From Ariolimax columbianus (taxonomy: Eukaryota > Mollusca > Gastropoda > Stylommatophora > Arionidae), in assembly GCA_036924085.1 (NCBI GenBank), contig JAVGWX010000009.1, positions 63,898,512 through 63,962,511 on the forward strand: a stretch of DNA of 64,000 nt, written 5' to 3'. Numbering within the stretch: the stretch's first letter is position 1; every line of letters starts with the position of its first letter. Made by a program: the position numbers and the translations under genes. The notes beneath the pieces were generated by a model, which was given only the letters and a program-made list of their open reading frames with translations, searched no databases and was not told where the DNA came from. This document shows positions 24,038 through 35,460 of the stretch, piece by piece.

Positions 24038-24446
24038 CTTCTTCTTCTTCGTACGCTGTCAGACGTCAACTTGAATTTAAGCAGCTGTCATTCTGAGGGT
24101 GTCGACACTGCCATAGAGCTTGTCTAGTGTTGGCACTGGTGATGGCCACATGTGCTTTCTCTGGTCCTCGTATGTTGGGCAATTTTGCAGCAGATGTTCA
24201 GCGGTCATTTTCCCTGTAGCACATGTGCATTCGTCAGTGCCACCTATCTTCAGTTTATTGAATAGATGGTACCTCAGTCTGTTGTGGCCTGTGCCGAGTC
24301 TGAAGACCACGACCTGCTCTCTTCTGTTCAACTGGTAATAGGCATCATTTTTTGTGTGGCCAGTATGTTCTGTTTCCCATTTGGCCATGTATCTGTCCCT
24401 AATAAACCTTTTGGACTCTTCGTAGGTCACACTAGAATCTAGTTGT
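24038..24446 (-). mobile_element. 5'-truncated I/Nimb-like LINE with target duplication
   Basis: The minus strand encodes the C-terminus of an I-group ORF2: SSVTYEESKRFIRDRYMAKW, LNRREQVVVFRLGTGHNRLR and CTCATGKMTAEHLLQNCP. Tail (GAA)n. Perfect 14-bp duplication ATACCTCTTATTGT at 24024-24037 and 24447-24460, the signature of target-primed reverse transcription. Same family as 54808-55050 and 55528-58432. Confidence 0.85.
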
Positions 24447-24589
24447 ATACCTCTTATTGTATAATTGACAGCAGGAAATATTACTGAGAACATTATATCA
24501 AAACGTCTTCCAATAAAAAATGTATCTGGAAAACCAGGCCATAAATTCATCATGTGATTTAAGAAAGAAAGCAAGGATAGCTATAACTT

Positions 24590-25608
24590 AACTTAACTTA
24601 ACGTCTTTATGCTGGTTTAGAAGACACTGCAGAGTCTGTATACAACCAGTTTCATATACATCACCTTGCTCTAAAAGCTATGCGCATCCAATTTATTCTT
24701 AAATGCATTGTCCCTGCCTCCACTACCTCCTGTGGCAATGCATTTCAAGCATTCACCACTCTCTGACTAAAAAAAATATTACCTAATATCTAATCTGGAC
24801 CTCTCTTTAGTTATTTTGTAGCTATGCCCTCTTGTTATTGTGCGTGGCTGTATTTTAAAAAACTTTTTATAGTCTAATTTATCCATTCCTCTGATCATCT
24901 TATAAACCTGTATTAAGTCACCACGAATTCTTCTCTCTTCTAGACACTGTAGGCCGGTTTTTCTGAGTCTTTCCTCATTATTGGAATTCCACTATCAGCT
25001 TTGTCGCTCTTTTTTTGTATTCTTTCCAGCATGTTTATATCTCCTCTATGATAAGGACTCCACACCTGTACACAGTACTCCAATCTAGGTCTAACTAAAG
25101 CTTTATACAGTTTGACTATCACTTCCTTGCTCCTATGTTTAATATTTCTTTTTATCATACCTAACATTGCATTTGCCTTTTTCACTGCTACCTGAACTTG
25201 CTCACTCACATTACCTGTATGATCTATTATAACCTGGACTTACTCACATTACCTGTATGATCTATTATAACCTGGACTTACTCACATTACCTGTATGATC
25301 TATTATAACCTGGACTTACTCACTCACTTTACCTGTATGATCTATTATAACCTGGACTTACTCACTCACCTTACCTGTATGATCTATTTTAACCTGGACT
25401 TGCTCACTCACCTTACATGTATGATCTATTATAACCTGGACTTACTCACTCACCTTACCTGTATGATCTATTATAACCTGGACTTGCTCACTCACCTTAC
25501 CTCTATGATCTATTATAACCTGGACTTACTCACTCACATTACCTGTATGATCTATTATAACCTGGACTTACTCACTCACTTTACCTGTATGATCTATTAT
25601 AACCCCTA
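24590..25608 (-). mobile_element. CR1-like LINE, 3' part, with internal tandem array
   Basis: Minus-strand ORF 24940-25209 reads KKANAMLGMIKRNIKHRSKE and LYKALVRPRLEYCVQVWSPY, the CR1 thumb region. The 3' end has the hairpin and TTAAG tail. The upstream part is the 42-bp array, and the copy stops at CCTAGG near 25608. Confidence 0.8.
25210..25605 (-). repeat. 42-bp tandem array derived from the CR1-like ORF
   Basis: Ten units of ACCTGTATGATCTATTATAA plus CCTGGACTTACTCACTCACCTT; the first two lack CTCA. On the minus strand a unit encodes VIIDHTGKVSE(Q/stop)VQ, which is present once in the copy at 39441-41690. Most units carry TAA in place of CAA. Confidence 0.9.
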
Positions 25609-25814
25609 GGTATTATGCGGAATACCATCAAGAAGCAACAAACCCGTATTGTCAGGTAACCCGATGTTTGAAACGACGTGGAAGAAAAAAGTATAAATAT
25701 TCTGCTAATCGGATGGCTTGGTAGCTACTACGGTCCAGCGAGCCTCGAGAACTACTACGACCCAGCACGCCTTTACCTGTAAAAGTTATTTTAAGCTTAA
25801 GATCATACTTTTAG

Positions 25815-26105
25815 GGAACTTTTCTCAGGTCATGTCAGGTCATCCCGTAACCGGTGAGGTCGTTGGGGCACACATGAAGACATCCTCACAACTCCACGCC
25901 ATCCCTCTCTGTCAGATGCCGCTGCCTGTGACTCTTCTGGTCGGAGACTGGTCCATTCTTTTATGTTGTCTTCCCATCTCTTTTTGGGCCGGCCTCTTCG
26001 TCGTCTGCCATGCACCTTCCCGTGGAGGATTGTGTTTGCAAGACCATTTGATCTCGATATGTGACCGTACCAAGTGAGTTTCCTTCTTTTGACAGTTGCC
26101 AAGAG
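25815..26105 (-). mobile_element. LINE ORF2 C-terminus
   Basis: The minus-strand frame reads VKRRKLTWYGHISRSNGLA, GRRRRGRPKKRWEDNIKEWT and DREGWRGVVRMSS. This is the classic GHV / GRRRRGRP / W..N ending of animal LINEs. The frame is intact over 90 codons; the rest of the element is absent. Confidence 0.75.
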
Positions 26106-26318
26106 ATCTTCAAAAGGCCCTATTGCCGTTGTAATTCAAAGTTGATCTAAGCTATCACAGTCACTGTCACTAATTCACGACCACAAGAAATGTCAAAGGA
26201 AAGTGTTTTGTGTGTGTATTTCAACGAGAAACAAGTAAGTGGCAACACAAGTTGTGTTTTACTATTCAATCAAGTACCCCGAGATTTTATTTTTTGCAAC
26301 TTTGCTTGACAAACGGAA

Positions 26319-27290
26319 ATGGCTACATACGCTGTTATGAAAGTTGCAGCGAATGACAATGTCGACTTTGGATGCTTTCTCCACTCCCCTGGCACATTGT
26401 TGGTAACCGTATCCGAGGACCAGGCCTCACAAACTACCATACCTCTAGTCGCTAGCATCATGATGAGGCCATGCGGCATAGAGAAAGAGAGGGGGCAGTG
26501 GCCGCTATTTATAGGCTAGCAAGCCCAACACTGTACTTCGTTGCCACTCTGACTACGGCAGCATACACAAAACAAAATGCAAGGCTGCGCGGAAGACATC
26601 TAGAATGGTCCGATCCTAAACTGTATGTGACAATAGACCAACAAGACATACTAAGGGACAAAGCCATGGTACAATGGCTGCCGAACAATTCAAAAATAGG
26701 CTGGCAACAGCCATCACTGGAGATCCAGAAGCAGAACTCCAACAAAACACCACCTCACTAGACAAATACCACCTCACCAGACAAACACCACCTCACTAGA
26801 CAAACACCACCTCAGCAGACAAACACCACCTCACCAGACAAACACCACCTCACCAGACAAACACCTTCTTCTTTTCAAAAAATGGAGATCTCTCCCTCAC
26901 TATGTGGACATCCACTTGACAAGTGGGACAGTCGTCACCTTCATGATCACAGTACTAGGACGGCGGATTGAAGGTCCCTACTGCGGCAGCACGATACACT
27001 GGCCAAACAAATGCCCCACCAAGCAGGAAGCCTGGCAGCGACCACCGCCAGCAGCAACACAAGGAAAATAAGGCGTGGAAGTCATTAAAAGCACATCAAA
27101 AGCCACATCAATTCAAGTGGCAACAACAACAACAAAAGCACTTCCGACAGACCCGGAGGCCTTCATCACGGTGACCAACAAGAGGAGGCGCAGGTCTGGG
27201 CCAAGTAGCCCCCAATCCGAGAGAAACCCTCCACAACCCGAATATACACACAGACCAGAAGATTCCATAGGCCAACCATCACCCACATAA
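26319..27290 (+). pseudogene. Tx1/L1-like LINE ORF1 (nucleic-acid-binding protein), broken
   Basis: Three frames must be combined. 26319-26516 and 26471-26761 give the N-terminal part. After a 19-bp array, the third frame reads WRSLPHYVDIHLTSGTVVT, FMITVLGRRIEGPYCGSTIH and WPNKCPTKQEAWQR. The last part is a CCHC zinc knuckle (C-x4-H-x4-C), but the first cysteine is replaced by glycine (GGT). L1-type ORF1 proteins bind the element RNA, and the damage here implies loss of function. It lies just upstream of the matching ORF2, so the two are parts of one insertion. Confidence 0.7.
26749..26863. repeat. 19-bp tandem repeat inside ORF1
   Basis: Six units of CCACCTCACCAGACAAACA and variants, expanded inside the LINE ORF1. 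Confidence 0.9.
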
Positions 27291-27317
27291 CAACACAAAA
27301 GATAGGAGCGTTGCCAC

Positions 27318-28005
27318 AGCTTCATGGACACTTGTAAGAGCAAGCGGCCAGCCCACATCAGGACACGCGTAAGAGCAAGCGGCCAGCCCACATGAGGACA
27401 CGTGTAAGAGCAAGCGGCCAGCCCACATCAGGGACAAGCGTAAGAGCAAGCGACCAGCCCACATCAGGACACGTGTAAGAGCAAGCGACCAGCCCACATC
27501 AGGACACGTGTAAGAGCAAGCGACCAGCCCACATCAGGACACGTGTAAGAGCAAGCGACCAGCCCACATCAGGGACACGCGTAAGAGCAAGCGGCCAGCC
27601 CACATCAGGACACGCGTAAGAGCAAGCGACCAGCCCACATCAGGACACGTGTAAGAGCAAGCGACCAGCCCACATCAGGGACACGCGTAAGAGCAAGCGG
27701 CCAGCCCACATCAGGGCCACGCATAAGAGCAAGCGACCAGCCCACATCAGGGACACGCATAAGAGCAAGCGGCCAGCCCACATCAGGGACACGTGTAAGA
27801 GCAAGCGACCAGCCCACATCAGGACACGTGTAAGAGCAAGCGACCAGCCCACATCAGGACACGTGTAAGAGCAAGCGACCAGCCCACATCAGGGACACGT
27901 GTAAGAGCAAGCGACCAGCCCACATCAGGGACACGTGTAAGAGCAAGCGACCAGCCCACATCAGGGACACGTGTAAGAGCAAGCGGCCAGCCCACATAAG
28001 GACAC
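27318..28005. repeat. 35/36-bp minisatellite between LINE ORF1 and ORF2
   Basis: About 20 units of TAAGAGCAAGCGACCAGCCC plus ACATCAGGACACGTG. Length alternates with AGGAC or AGGGAC, and units vary at CGACC/CGGCC and ACGTG/ACGCG. The open minus frames (GWSLALTRV type) come from the repeat. Confidence 0.9.
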
Positions 28006-28221
28006 TTGAAGAAGCAACCACGACCATTTGGGGGGACCCCTCTAGAACCAAGGGTCAACCTCCTAGACACACCACCAAAATTTCACTGGATAGCGCTGGT
28101 GAGAATTAATCTCACCCCTTCACGCCAAAACAAAACACACGCGCGCGCGCGATTATGCACACACATACAAAATAAGAACATAAAAAATAACACTATAATT
28201 TTTTTTTAAACAGCATAAATT

Positions 28222-31200
28222 AAAATATTCAGCATCAACATCTGTGGTATACGCGAGAAATTGAATAGGCTTATAGGCCTCACAAAAAAATACAAACCAG
28301 ACTTTTTAAGGGCCCATGAAACTAACAATACTAACATACATACAGATCAACACATGCAACTAGGAATCACTTACATCACAACTAGGAATGCAACATTAAT
28401 GCTGCAGCCTCAGTACACGACGACTAGGCTCAGGCGTAACCATTATTTAAACATTGGACAGGTGGGAAATAACAAACACAAGCAGGGACAGCAATGGGGA
28501 CATGGCGATAGTCCAGGTCAGCAACAACACACACACACATTAATGCAATAGTAAATATCCAAGCACCTACAGAGACCAGCCACTTTTTAACGATCTTTAG
28601 ACGACAAATTGACACGTTCATAGGGACATAGTATCATCCTGGGCGGAGACCAATTGTGTTCTGTCAGACAAATCACAAAGACGTTCTTGACAACAACGTC
28701 GGAGTACAGTTACGGAAACTCAGAGGAACCGATACAAACCAATTGGAAATATTACAAGATATAATTAGCACGCACAGTCTAGTAGGCACATACATACACA
28801 AATACCCACATGGGACAGAAACCACATACAAAAATAGTGGACACCTTAAAGCGGCACGTCTCGACAGAATATACGAACACTCAGAGTCAGATCTATACAC
28901 CACACAAGCCAAATATCTACCAGAAACACTAAACTTTACAGAACACAAGGCAGGCATGGCTACCATCAATACAGCAGAAACAAACACGCCACTCAGACGC
29001 TTCACACATTGGAAGATTCAACAACACACTGCTACAAAATAAAGCCTACGTTAACTACATTACACACCTCATCCTAACATACATTGATGACACACAAACA
29101 GAAAACATACAACGTTGGGAAATACTTAAAAACACAATTCAAGAAAGAACAAGGATTCTTGCAACCAAAATACATAGAGACAAGACAAAATAATAGAAGA
29201 AGCCATCCATCTAACGAAACAAATAGATAAATACTCACCACGCTTATACAGATTACAAGACGAACTAGGAGAATGTCAACAGGTTTCAAAGAGCTTTCCT
29301 GAGAACAAAAACAACACGATAAAACCGGAAATACCATGTAAACAATACCTAACAATCGAACAGAATGTACAGAGGAGGAGACAGATAATAGTAATAGTGG
29401 ACCTTGAGGGCAACAGATACACAGACACACCAGAGCTTTTGAGACATGCTACAAAGAACTGTACCCAAGTGAAAACACAGGAAAACAGATCCAAGACGTT
29501 TTCACAAAATATACTCAACAGAAAACTCAACAGACATAACACGTGCAGTAAACAACATGCAAAAAGGCAAGTCACCAGGACCTAATTGGCTCACACCAGA
29601 ATTCTACCAACACTTCTTCTCCATTTTAGGACCACTCCTACTCAAAGTATATCAAGAAACTTTTAAAGAGAACGAGCTTCCTCCAAGCCAAAATCTGTCC
29701 AACGATATACTAACACCAAAGGATAACGCAGACAAAATACAATTTAAAAATCACAGACTCATATCACTTCTAAACGTAGATTACAAAATCTTGACTAAGA
29801 CTAACAAATAAACTCAAACCATTTAAGCCATCACTCATACACGAGGACCAGCATTGCAGTATATAAGACAGATATATACACCAACATACACATTTTGTCA
29901 GAGAAAAACACGAAATCACCAATCCTTTCCCTAAATCAAGAAAAACGCGTTCGATGTGATATCCCACCAGTACCCCCACAAAGTTCTCCAGAGTTGCAAC
30001 ATAGACCATTTTAGAAAATGAATAAAAATCCTCTTCGCAAAGCATGAAAGCGGCACTGGCAAACCACCAGGTTACAAGTGCCTTTCGGCTAACGAGATCA
30101 GTGAGACAGGTATGTTCCTCTCCCCACCGCTCTTTACCCTTGCCTTGGAGCCCCTATTAGAGAAAATCAGACAGCTTCATAAAAGGCACACATATACATG
30201 GAGCGAAGGAGAAGTTGCTGGCCTACGCAAACTACACCGTCTCCCACACTCCCCCAACCCTCTCCCCGACTACACATCAATATAAAACATACTAAACACT
30301 TTTGCACACTTTGTCATAGAACAGTGGGGCAAAAATAAATATACATAAATCCACTATAAGGCACTATAATGGGCATTGGCCAGTGGAAAAGAAAAGTGGA
30401 CTTTCCTTTTGTTCTAAAAATAACAGACTCCATTAAATTATACGATATAACCTTAATATAAAACCCCAGCCACATACACCACGACACATGGACAAATTTA
30501 ACGACCAAAATAAAAGACATGCTACAAAGATACAGATACAAAACAGCCACAATTTTTGGCCGTATCATAATGGTAATCATCCCAAAATTAATCTACACAG
30601 TCACAGTGGTTGAACCCCCACAACAGACAATCAACGATATCAACAAACTCATTAGGGGTTTCATTTTGGCAAACACCATACACAGCATAAGCCAACACAC
30701 ACTGGCACAAGACAAGAGACTCGGAGGTATCGCACTCCAAAACATACAGACCAAAATACAGTCCCTCCGAATAGGCCATGTCGGGCGGATTCTAAAACAT
30801 CCAGAACAACACACATTAGCGCACTATTACATTGGCATCAGTATATCCAAGCTGATACCAATAAATAACGCAACACTACACAACTGCGGGACATTACCGC
30901 CCTTCAACACGTCATACATAACAACCATCCTAGGACACAAACAACTAATACAACAGAAGACAAATAAAATATACAAACATCTAGTCAAGTTACAAGCACC
31001 CCCACTACACCTTAGAATAGAACGAGGTTACAAATATTTAAAAACAGACTATACGAACACGTTCACAAATGTACACAACCCAGACATTACCCAAAAAGCT
31101 AGAGAAGTCGCTTACCGACTTTTATTCAACCTAACATTCCAATAAACACAGGGAAACAACGCAAACCAAAATGTCAACTATGCCAGACGAGCGAAAAAGA

Positions 31201-31330
31201 AATAGAAGACCACATATTATACTCATGCAGTACAGTCATACACACAAGACAAAATCTACAAGACACAATCGAGACACAAACAAGACAGAAGGTAGACATG
31301 TATAAGGCAATAATGCTAAACACTATACCA
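28222..31330 (+). pseudogene. Tx1/L1-like LINE ORF2 (endonuclease-reverse transcriptase), dead
   Basis: Domains appear in order but in several frames. APE endonuclease start: KIFSINICGIREKLNRL, then KPDFLRAHETN (the usual QET is HET). Endonuclease end: GHLKAARLDRIYEHSESD near 28850. RT: KSPGPNWLTPEFYQHFF, RLISLLNVDYKIL, then LFTLALEPLLEKIRQ. The catalytic box at 30224-30235 reads A-Y-A-N-Y-T in place of F/Y-A-D-D, so both aspartates are lost. The C-terminus (30519-31145) is a clean 208-codon frame, followed by a CQLCQTSEKEIEDHILYSC zinc motif near 31170. Typical L1/Tx1 architecture; transcription not assessable. Confidence 0.8.
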
Positions 31331-31339
31331 GAGAGTGTG

Positions 31340-31512
<173 letters not shown>

Positions 31513-31839
31513 TTTCATCTCATGGGATTTTTCACCTCATTTCACCTCACATCACACAAAGTTTTATTTTAAAATTGTGCAATCAAGAATTTATTTTTTT
31601 TTAAATATTTTTTAATAATCGAATCCGGCCGTCAGTTGAAAATATCCAATCCGCAACAAATCTAAATCTCATATTCTCCATCCGGCAATTGTTCTGAAAA
31701 CGATGTAAATGTATATTCTCTGCCTCATTGTGCAACCGCTTGCTTTAATAAATTGTATGTAAGATGGGGCTTCAAATGGATACCTTAAAAGTGAGTTGGA
31801 AATTTTAAAAACCATGCCTTTGTATTATAACTTGCTAAT

Positions 31840-32170
31840 AAGGTTGCTACGGATGTCAAGAGTGCCCTGTGCGTATCATTACGGTGCAGACGAATAATAT
31901 GACGTCATAATTACAGTAAAAAATGGCTGTACCACTATTGGCATGCACCAAAAAAGAGCAGCGTTTTGTTTTCCGTTTTTTGAGCAGCAAATGGGTGACA
32001 CCTATAGAAATCCATTGACGAATAAAGGTGCAGTGCGATGATGCATGCCTTCAACTAGCAGTCAATCTGTGATTTTCCTTTACCACACAATCAACGGAGG
32101 CAACCGACTCTGGAGTCACTACTCTGTATACCTGACCCGGTCATGAACAGTCTGTCAAAGACCTCACGCG
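31840..32170 (+). mobile_element. Mariner-like transposase N-terminal fragment
   Basis: The frame from 31924 reads MAVPLLACTKKEQRFVFRFL then SSKWVTPIEIH, the helix-turn-helix start of a mariner transposase, soon broken by stops. The region upstream (CAAGAGTGCCCTGTG, ACGGTGCAGACGAATA) is repeated at 55440-55510 on the minus strand. Confidence 0.7.
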
Positions 32171-32357
32171 ATTTTGAAACTTTCTACCCAACTCTGTAGA
32201 GTTGATATATCGGCTATAAACTGTTCTTGCAACGCCGTAGAGCTGATGTAATGGCTTGCACAGTTGTCATACTTAAACATAAAATGTTATGTCATATACA
32301 ATATAGTGCAATCCTGCCATTCGCACAACTTGGCTTTCATTCAAATTTATCTAATAA

Positions 32358-32753
32358 AATGCGACTCGGCATTTGTACGTTTGCCCGGAATTCGGACCGC
32401 ACCATGTGGATGTGGTCCGTCCCAACCAAAAAGCTTTAATAGAATATCGCGATGAAATATACCCCAAAAATATATTGAAACAATTGAAGCTGGTGGCTAT
32501 GACGGTTTTGAAACAGAGCCTGAACAATAGACTAGTGGTGGATGATAGTGCTGCCCTGAAGAAATCCATGTGTTTGAAGGTGGACGATGATGATGGAAAG
32601 GAGATAAGTGTAGACAACAAAAATGAGCTGATTACTGAAGATTTGAAGAAGGATCAGCAAAAAGAAGTGAATAAAGAACTTGCATCAGAGACGAAGAAAA
32701 TGTGTAAGGACATCATTTCCAATACAACAATTAAGAAATGGTGTTGCCGTTAG
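32358..32753 (+). pseudogene. Open frame inside the pogo-like element, probable transposase C-terminal tail
   Basis: Open from a TAA at 32355 to TAG at 32751-32753, with AATAAA at 32759-32764. The peptide starts YVCPEFGPHHVDVVRPNQKA and becomes acidic and lysine-rich (LKVDDDDGKEISVDN, KKDQQKEVNKELASETKK). I do not recognise a catalytic domain. Position inside matched inverted ends and the immediate poly(A) signal suggest the 3' tail of a pogo-type transposase left after internal deletion. A captured host exon is the alternative. Confidence 0.45.
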
Positions 32754-32959
32754 TAGAAAATAAAGAGCCTGGTAGACAAATGGCTACCTAACATTGCAGT
32801 ACACGGCTGAAGGATTAACCTGTTCAGTAACAATGTTGTTGCCCGTTTTAGAAACATTTTTTTTTTAAATCGTTAAAAGCAAAAAACGTTAGAAGGTTTT
32901 TAAGTAATGAATAAATACGTTTTCGTTGTTTTCATATACATTTATTGGTCTTACAGTTG

Positions 32960-33300
32960 TTGTTATTGTTTGGAATGCGCACAACGAGTAGTTATATTCT
33001 TTTGTGCGACCTGAAAAGGACGTTAAGTGACGGGTTGCAGGAGCTTTCCTCACATCCCGAGCGTGCTGATGAAGGTAGACTGGAGTCCTCCATGCGGATG
33101 TGCTATGTTTGGTTCGATCTGCGTGTCGCTCACTACTATGAGGAACACGTCAATCCGTGACCTTGTTAGCAAGACAGTCATGCAAACAGCCTGTTTCCAG
33201 GGCGGGCTACGAGAAAGCCGAGGAGAAGGTCATGGCCAGTATATTTTGCCTGACCTGACTAACATGTCTGATCAGTATATTCTGCCTGACCAGCCGTTAG
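32960..33300 (+). repeat. Dispersed repeat family H, nested in the pogo-like element
   Basis: Closest match to 1320-1625 (TTAAGTGACGGGTTGCAG, GTGTCGCTCACTACTATGA). Carries about two minisatellite units (TCTGATCAGTATATTCTGCC). Confidence 0.65.
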
Positions 33301-33487
33301 TCTTCCTCCCCTGGTCTTATAGTTTGTATGTATGTTTTTATGCATTAATTATCATTAAATAAACAATCATCAGGGGGTCTAGAACGGACTAAGCCAATTT
33401 ACGTTATTTATTTGTCGAAAAGTATATTTGGCATTCGTACAAATCGAAATTCGAATAGCATTTTGTACGGATAGCGAGATTACACTG

Positions 33488-33847
33488 TAATCACAAATAC
33501 CTGAATTTCTTAGTTGCAGTTTTATATTGCACGAAACCTACCTTACGACTAATACTGGTACCGCAGTAAGCCCTTACGTATCTTCTGAAGGAACGATTAA
33601 GAGTCCGATACAATGACCGTCCTTGTTACATAGGTCTTAGCCACCTCAGAGCTGAAGTCATTTTCTTGATTTTCATTCTCATAGTGTAAGTTGTTATCAT
33701 GCATTCAACACTTTTCTCGGTCGTAACTTTATACCCGTTCTAGCAAGAAGCGGGTTCCGAGTTGTCATTATAATTGCAAAAGTATCAGCGTCTATAACAT
33801 TAACACTTATCAGCTGTTCAACTTCGAGCTCCGGTTTTCCGTTTCAC
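33488..33847. other. No gene seen
   Basis: Unique-looking sequence. The stretch near 33630-33680 weakly resembles 44590-44640. Confidence 0.4.
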
Positions 33848-34327
33848 TTTGACATGTCAAAGGTCATGAGAATCGGATGTAGTGTGACATTCTATTTCAA
33901 AGGTCAAGAGAATCGGATGTAGTCTGACATTATGTCAAAGGGGATGAAAATCGGATGTAGTCTGACATTATATGTCAAAGGTCATGAGAATCGGATGTAG
34001 TCTGACATTCTATGTCAAAGGTCATGAGAATCGGATGTAGTCTGACATTATATGTCAAAGGTCATGAGAATCGGATGTAGTCTGACATTCTATGTCAAAG
34101 GTCATGAGAATCGGATGTAGTCTGACATTCTATGTCAAAAGTCATGCGAATCGGATGTAGTCTGACATTCTATGTCAAAGGTCATGAGAATCGGATGTAG
34201 TCCGACATTATATGTCGAAGGTCATGAGAATCGAATGTAGTCTGACATTCTATGTCAAAGATGATGAGAATCGGATGTAGTCTGACATTCTATGTCAAAT
34301 GTCATGAGAATCGGATGTAGTCTGCCA
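33848..34327. repeat. 40-bp minisatellite
   Basis: Twelve units of TATGTCAAAGGTCATGAGAA plus TCGGATGTAGTCTGACATTC. The first three units are slightly shorter. Confidence 0.95.
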
Positions 34328-34639
34328 TTTCATCCCCAGCGTGAATCCATGAAGTAGAAATATGTATCGCGCCTTTACAATAGGGTGATATGCCTTGTGC
34401 ATCTAGGACCAGTCGTTTTCCTTCAATCTGAATATGTTAATATGTTCCATCCTTTCACAATAACCCTGACAACGAAAGGATGCCTAGCACACACATAGCT
34501 GAAATATATAGTTAACACTGGCATGGACGACGATACAAGCATTGATTGTGGTTTGTCACATCTCTTCATCTCCACATCGTCACATACAGTTATAACGCCC
34601 CCACTACATGCCATATGTGAGTCACCCGATAAATTAGTA

Positions 34640-35274
34640 ACAATTTAAGCCGATGCGGTCACTAGAACTCTCAGATCCTCAGTCAGTGACTGGAAAATCG
34701 ACTGGCGTCCATTTCGGCTCATGTAGTTTTTAAAGAAGGCAACAAACTCGTTCCACTTTAAACAGCCTACAGTCATCCTTGGTATGATGCCCCAAGCTCT
34801 GATTCATGATTTCCAGTTTGAATTTTGCTGTTCTTTGCCAAGTTATCATAAGTGGGTAAATCTTTCGTCTTCTGTCTGGGACTATATCATGGCAATTCCG
34901 GTGTCAATTTCTTATCTAAGGACATGGACGGCCCAATGCTAGAGTCAGCCGATTATGATAGTGTGCATATCTTCTTGATTTCGCCGGAGAAGTATCTCTC
35001 GGTTGGTGATGCCGTTCAGCCAGACAATTACATAAATATTTATTAGACATGTTGTGGGCGAAAGATTACCATTTGGGCATTTCTTTTTATGCTGCTCTCC
35101 AACACTCAGCGCGATACAGGGCAAAGATAGTTCGCAGCTCTTGTAGATTCTTAGTTTGGTGTTTGTGCGGTACTAAGAAGACTTTCAGAAGTTGTTAGCA
35201 AAGGCTATTCTGGTTTTGATGTTACCGCTTTTCTACTGTGTGATGTTAATATGCTTCCAAGATATTTAAATATA
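34640..35274 (-). mobile_element. LINE (RTE-like ending), downstream half
   Basis: The minus strand encodes IFKYLGSILTSHS, then TNREILLRRNQEDMHTIIIG and IRAWGIIPRMTV, the same region that was amplified at 8929-9900. The upstream half continues at 37716-37830 (NEERLNAYSKHLG-like text and IKIGNEE). The two halves are separated by the Helitron-like insertion; joined, they read through GNEE into IFKYLGS. Confidence 0.75.
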
Positions 35275-35432
35275 TCCGTTAATAATGTATCACACGGAAC
35301 GGGGTTTTGCTCTCCCGGCTCTCCGAGACCGCACCTCGACTATCCACCTTTTCAGTCTTAAAATCTATCACTTCAACTAACACTTCAATAGACTAACTAC
35401 GGACACTAATTCAAAACCATAAAAACAAATTC

Positions 35433-35438
35433 TTTATT
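35433..35438 (-). promoter_or_regulatory. AATAAA poly(A) signal candidate
   Basis: AATAAA on the minus strand, downstream of the 60-bp array relative to the TATA box at 37474. Confidence 0.35.
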
Positions 35439-35460
35439 TCTACGTTACAACTCTTACACT

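Larger units (their letters stand above)
32304..33487 (+). mobile_element. Non-autonomous pogo/Tigger-like element
   Basis: The right end is the inverted form of CAGTGTAATCTCGCTATCCG. The left end starts (T)AGTGCAATCCTGCCATTCGC, with similarity continuing for about 60 bases. Both ends are flanked by TA (32302-32303 and 33488-33489), the pogo target. Inside are a transposase-tail-like ORF and a family H repeat (32960-33300). Confidence 0.65.

Noticed and set aside
27279..28070. Several overlapping minus ORFs (GWSLALTRV type)
   Set aside because: Direct products of the 35-bp minisatellite.
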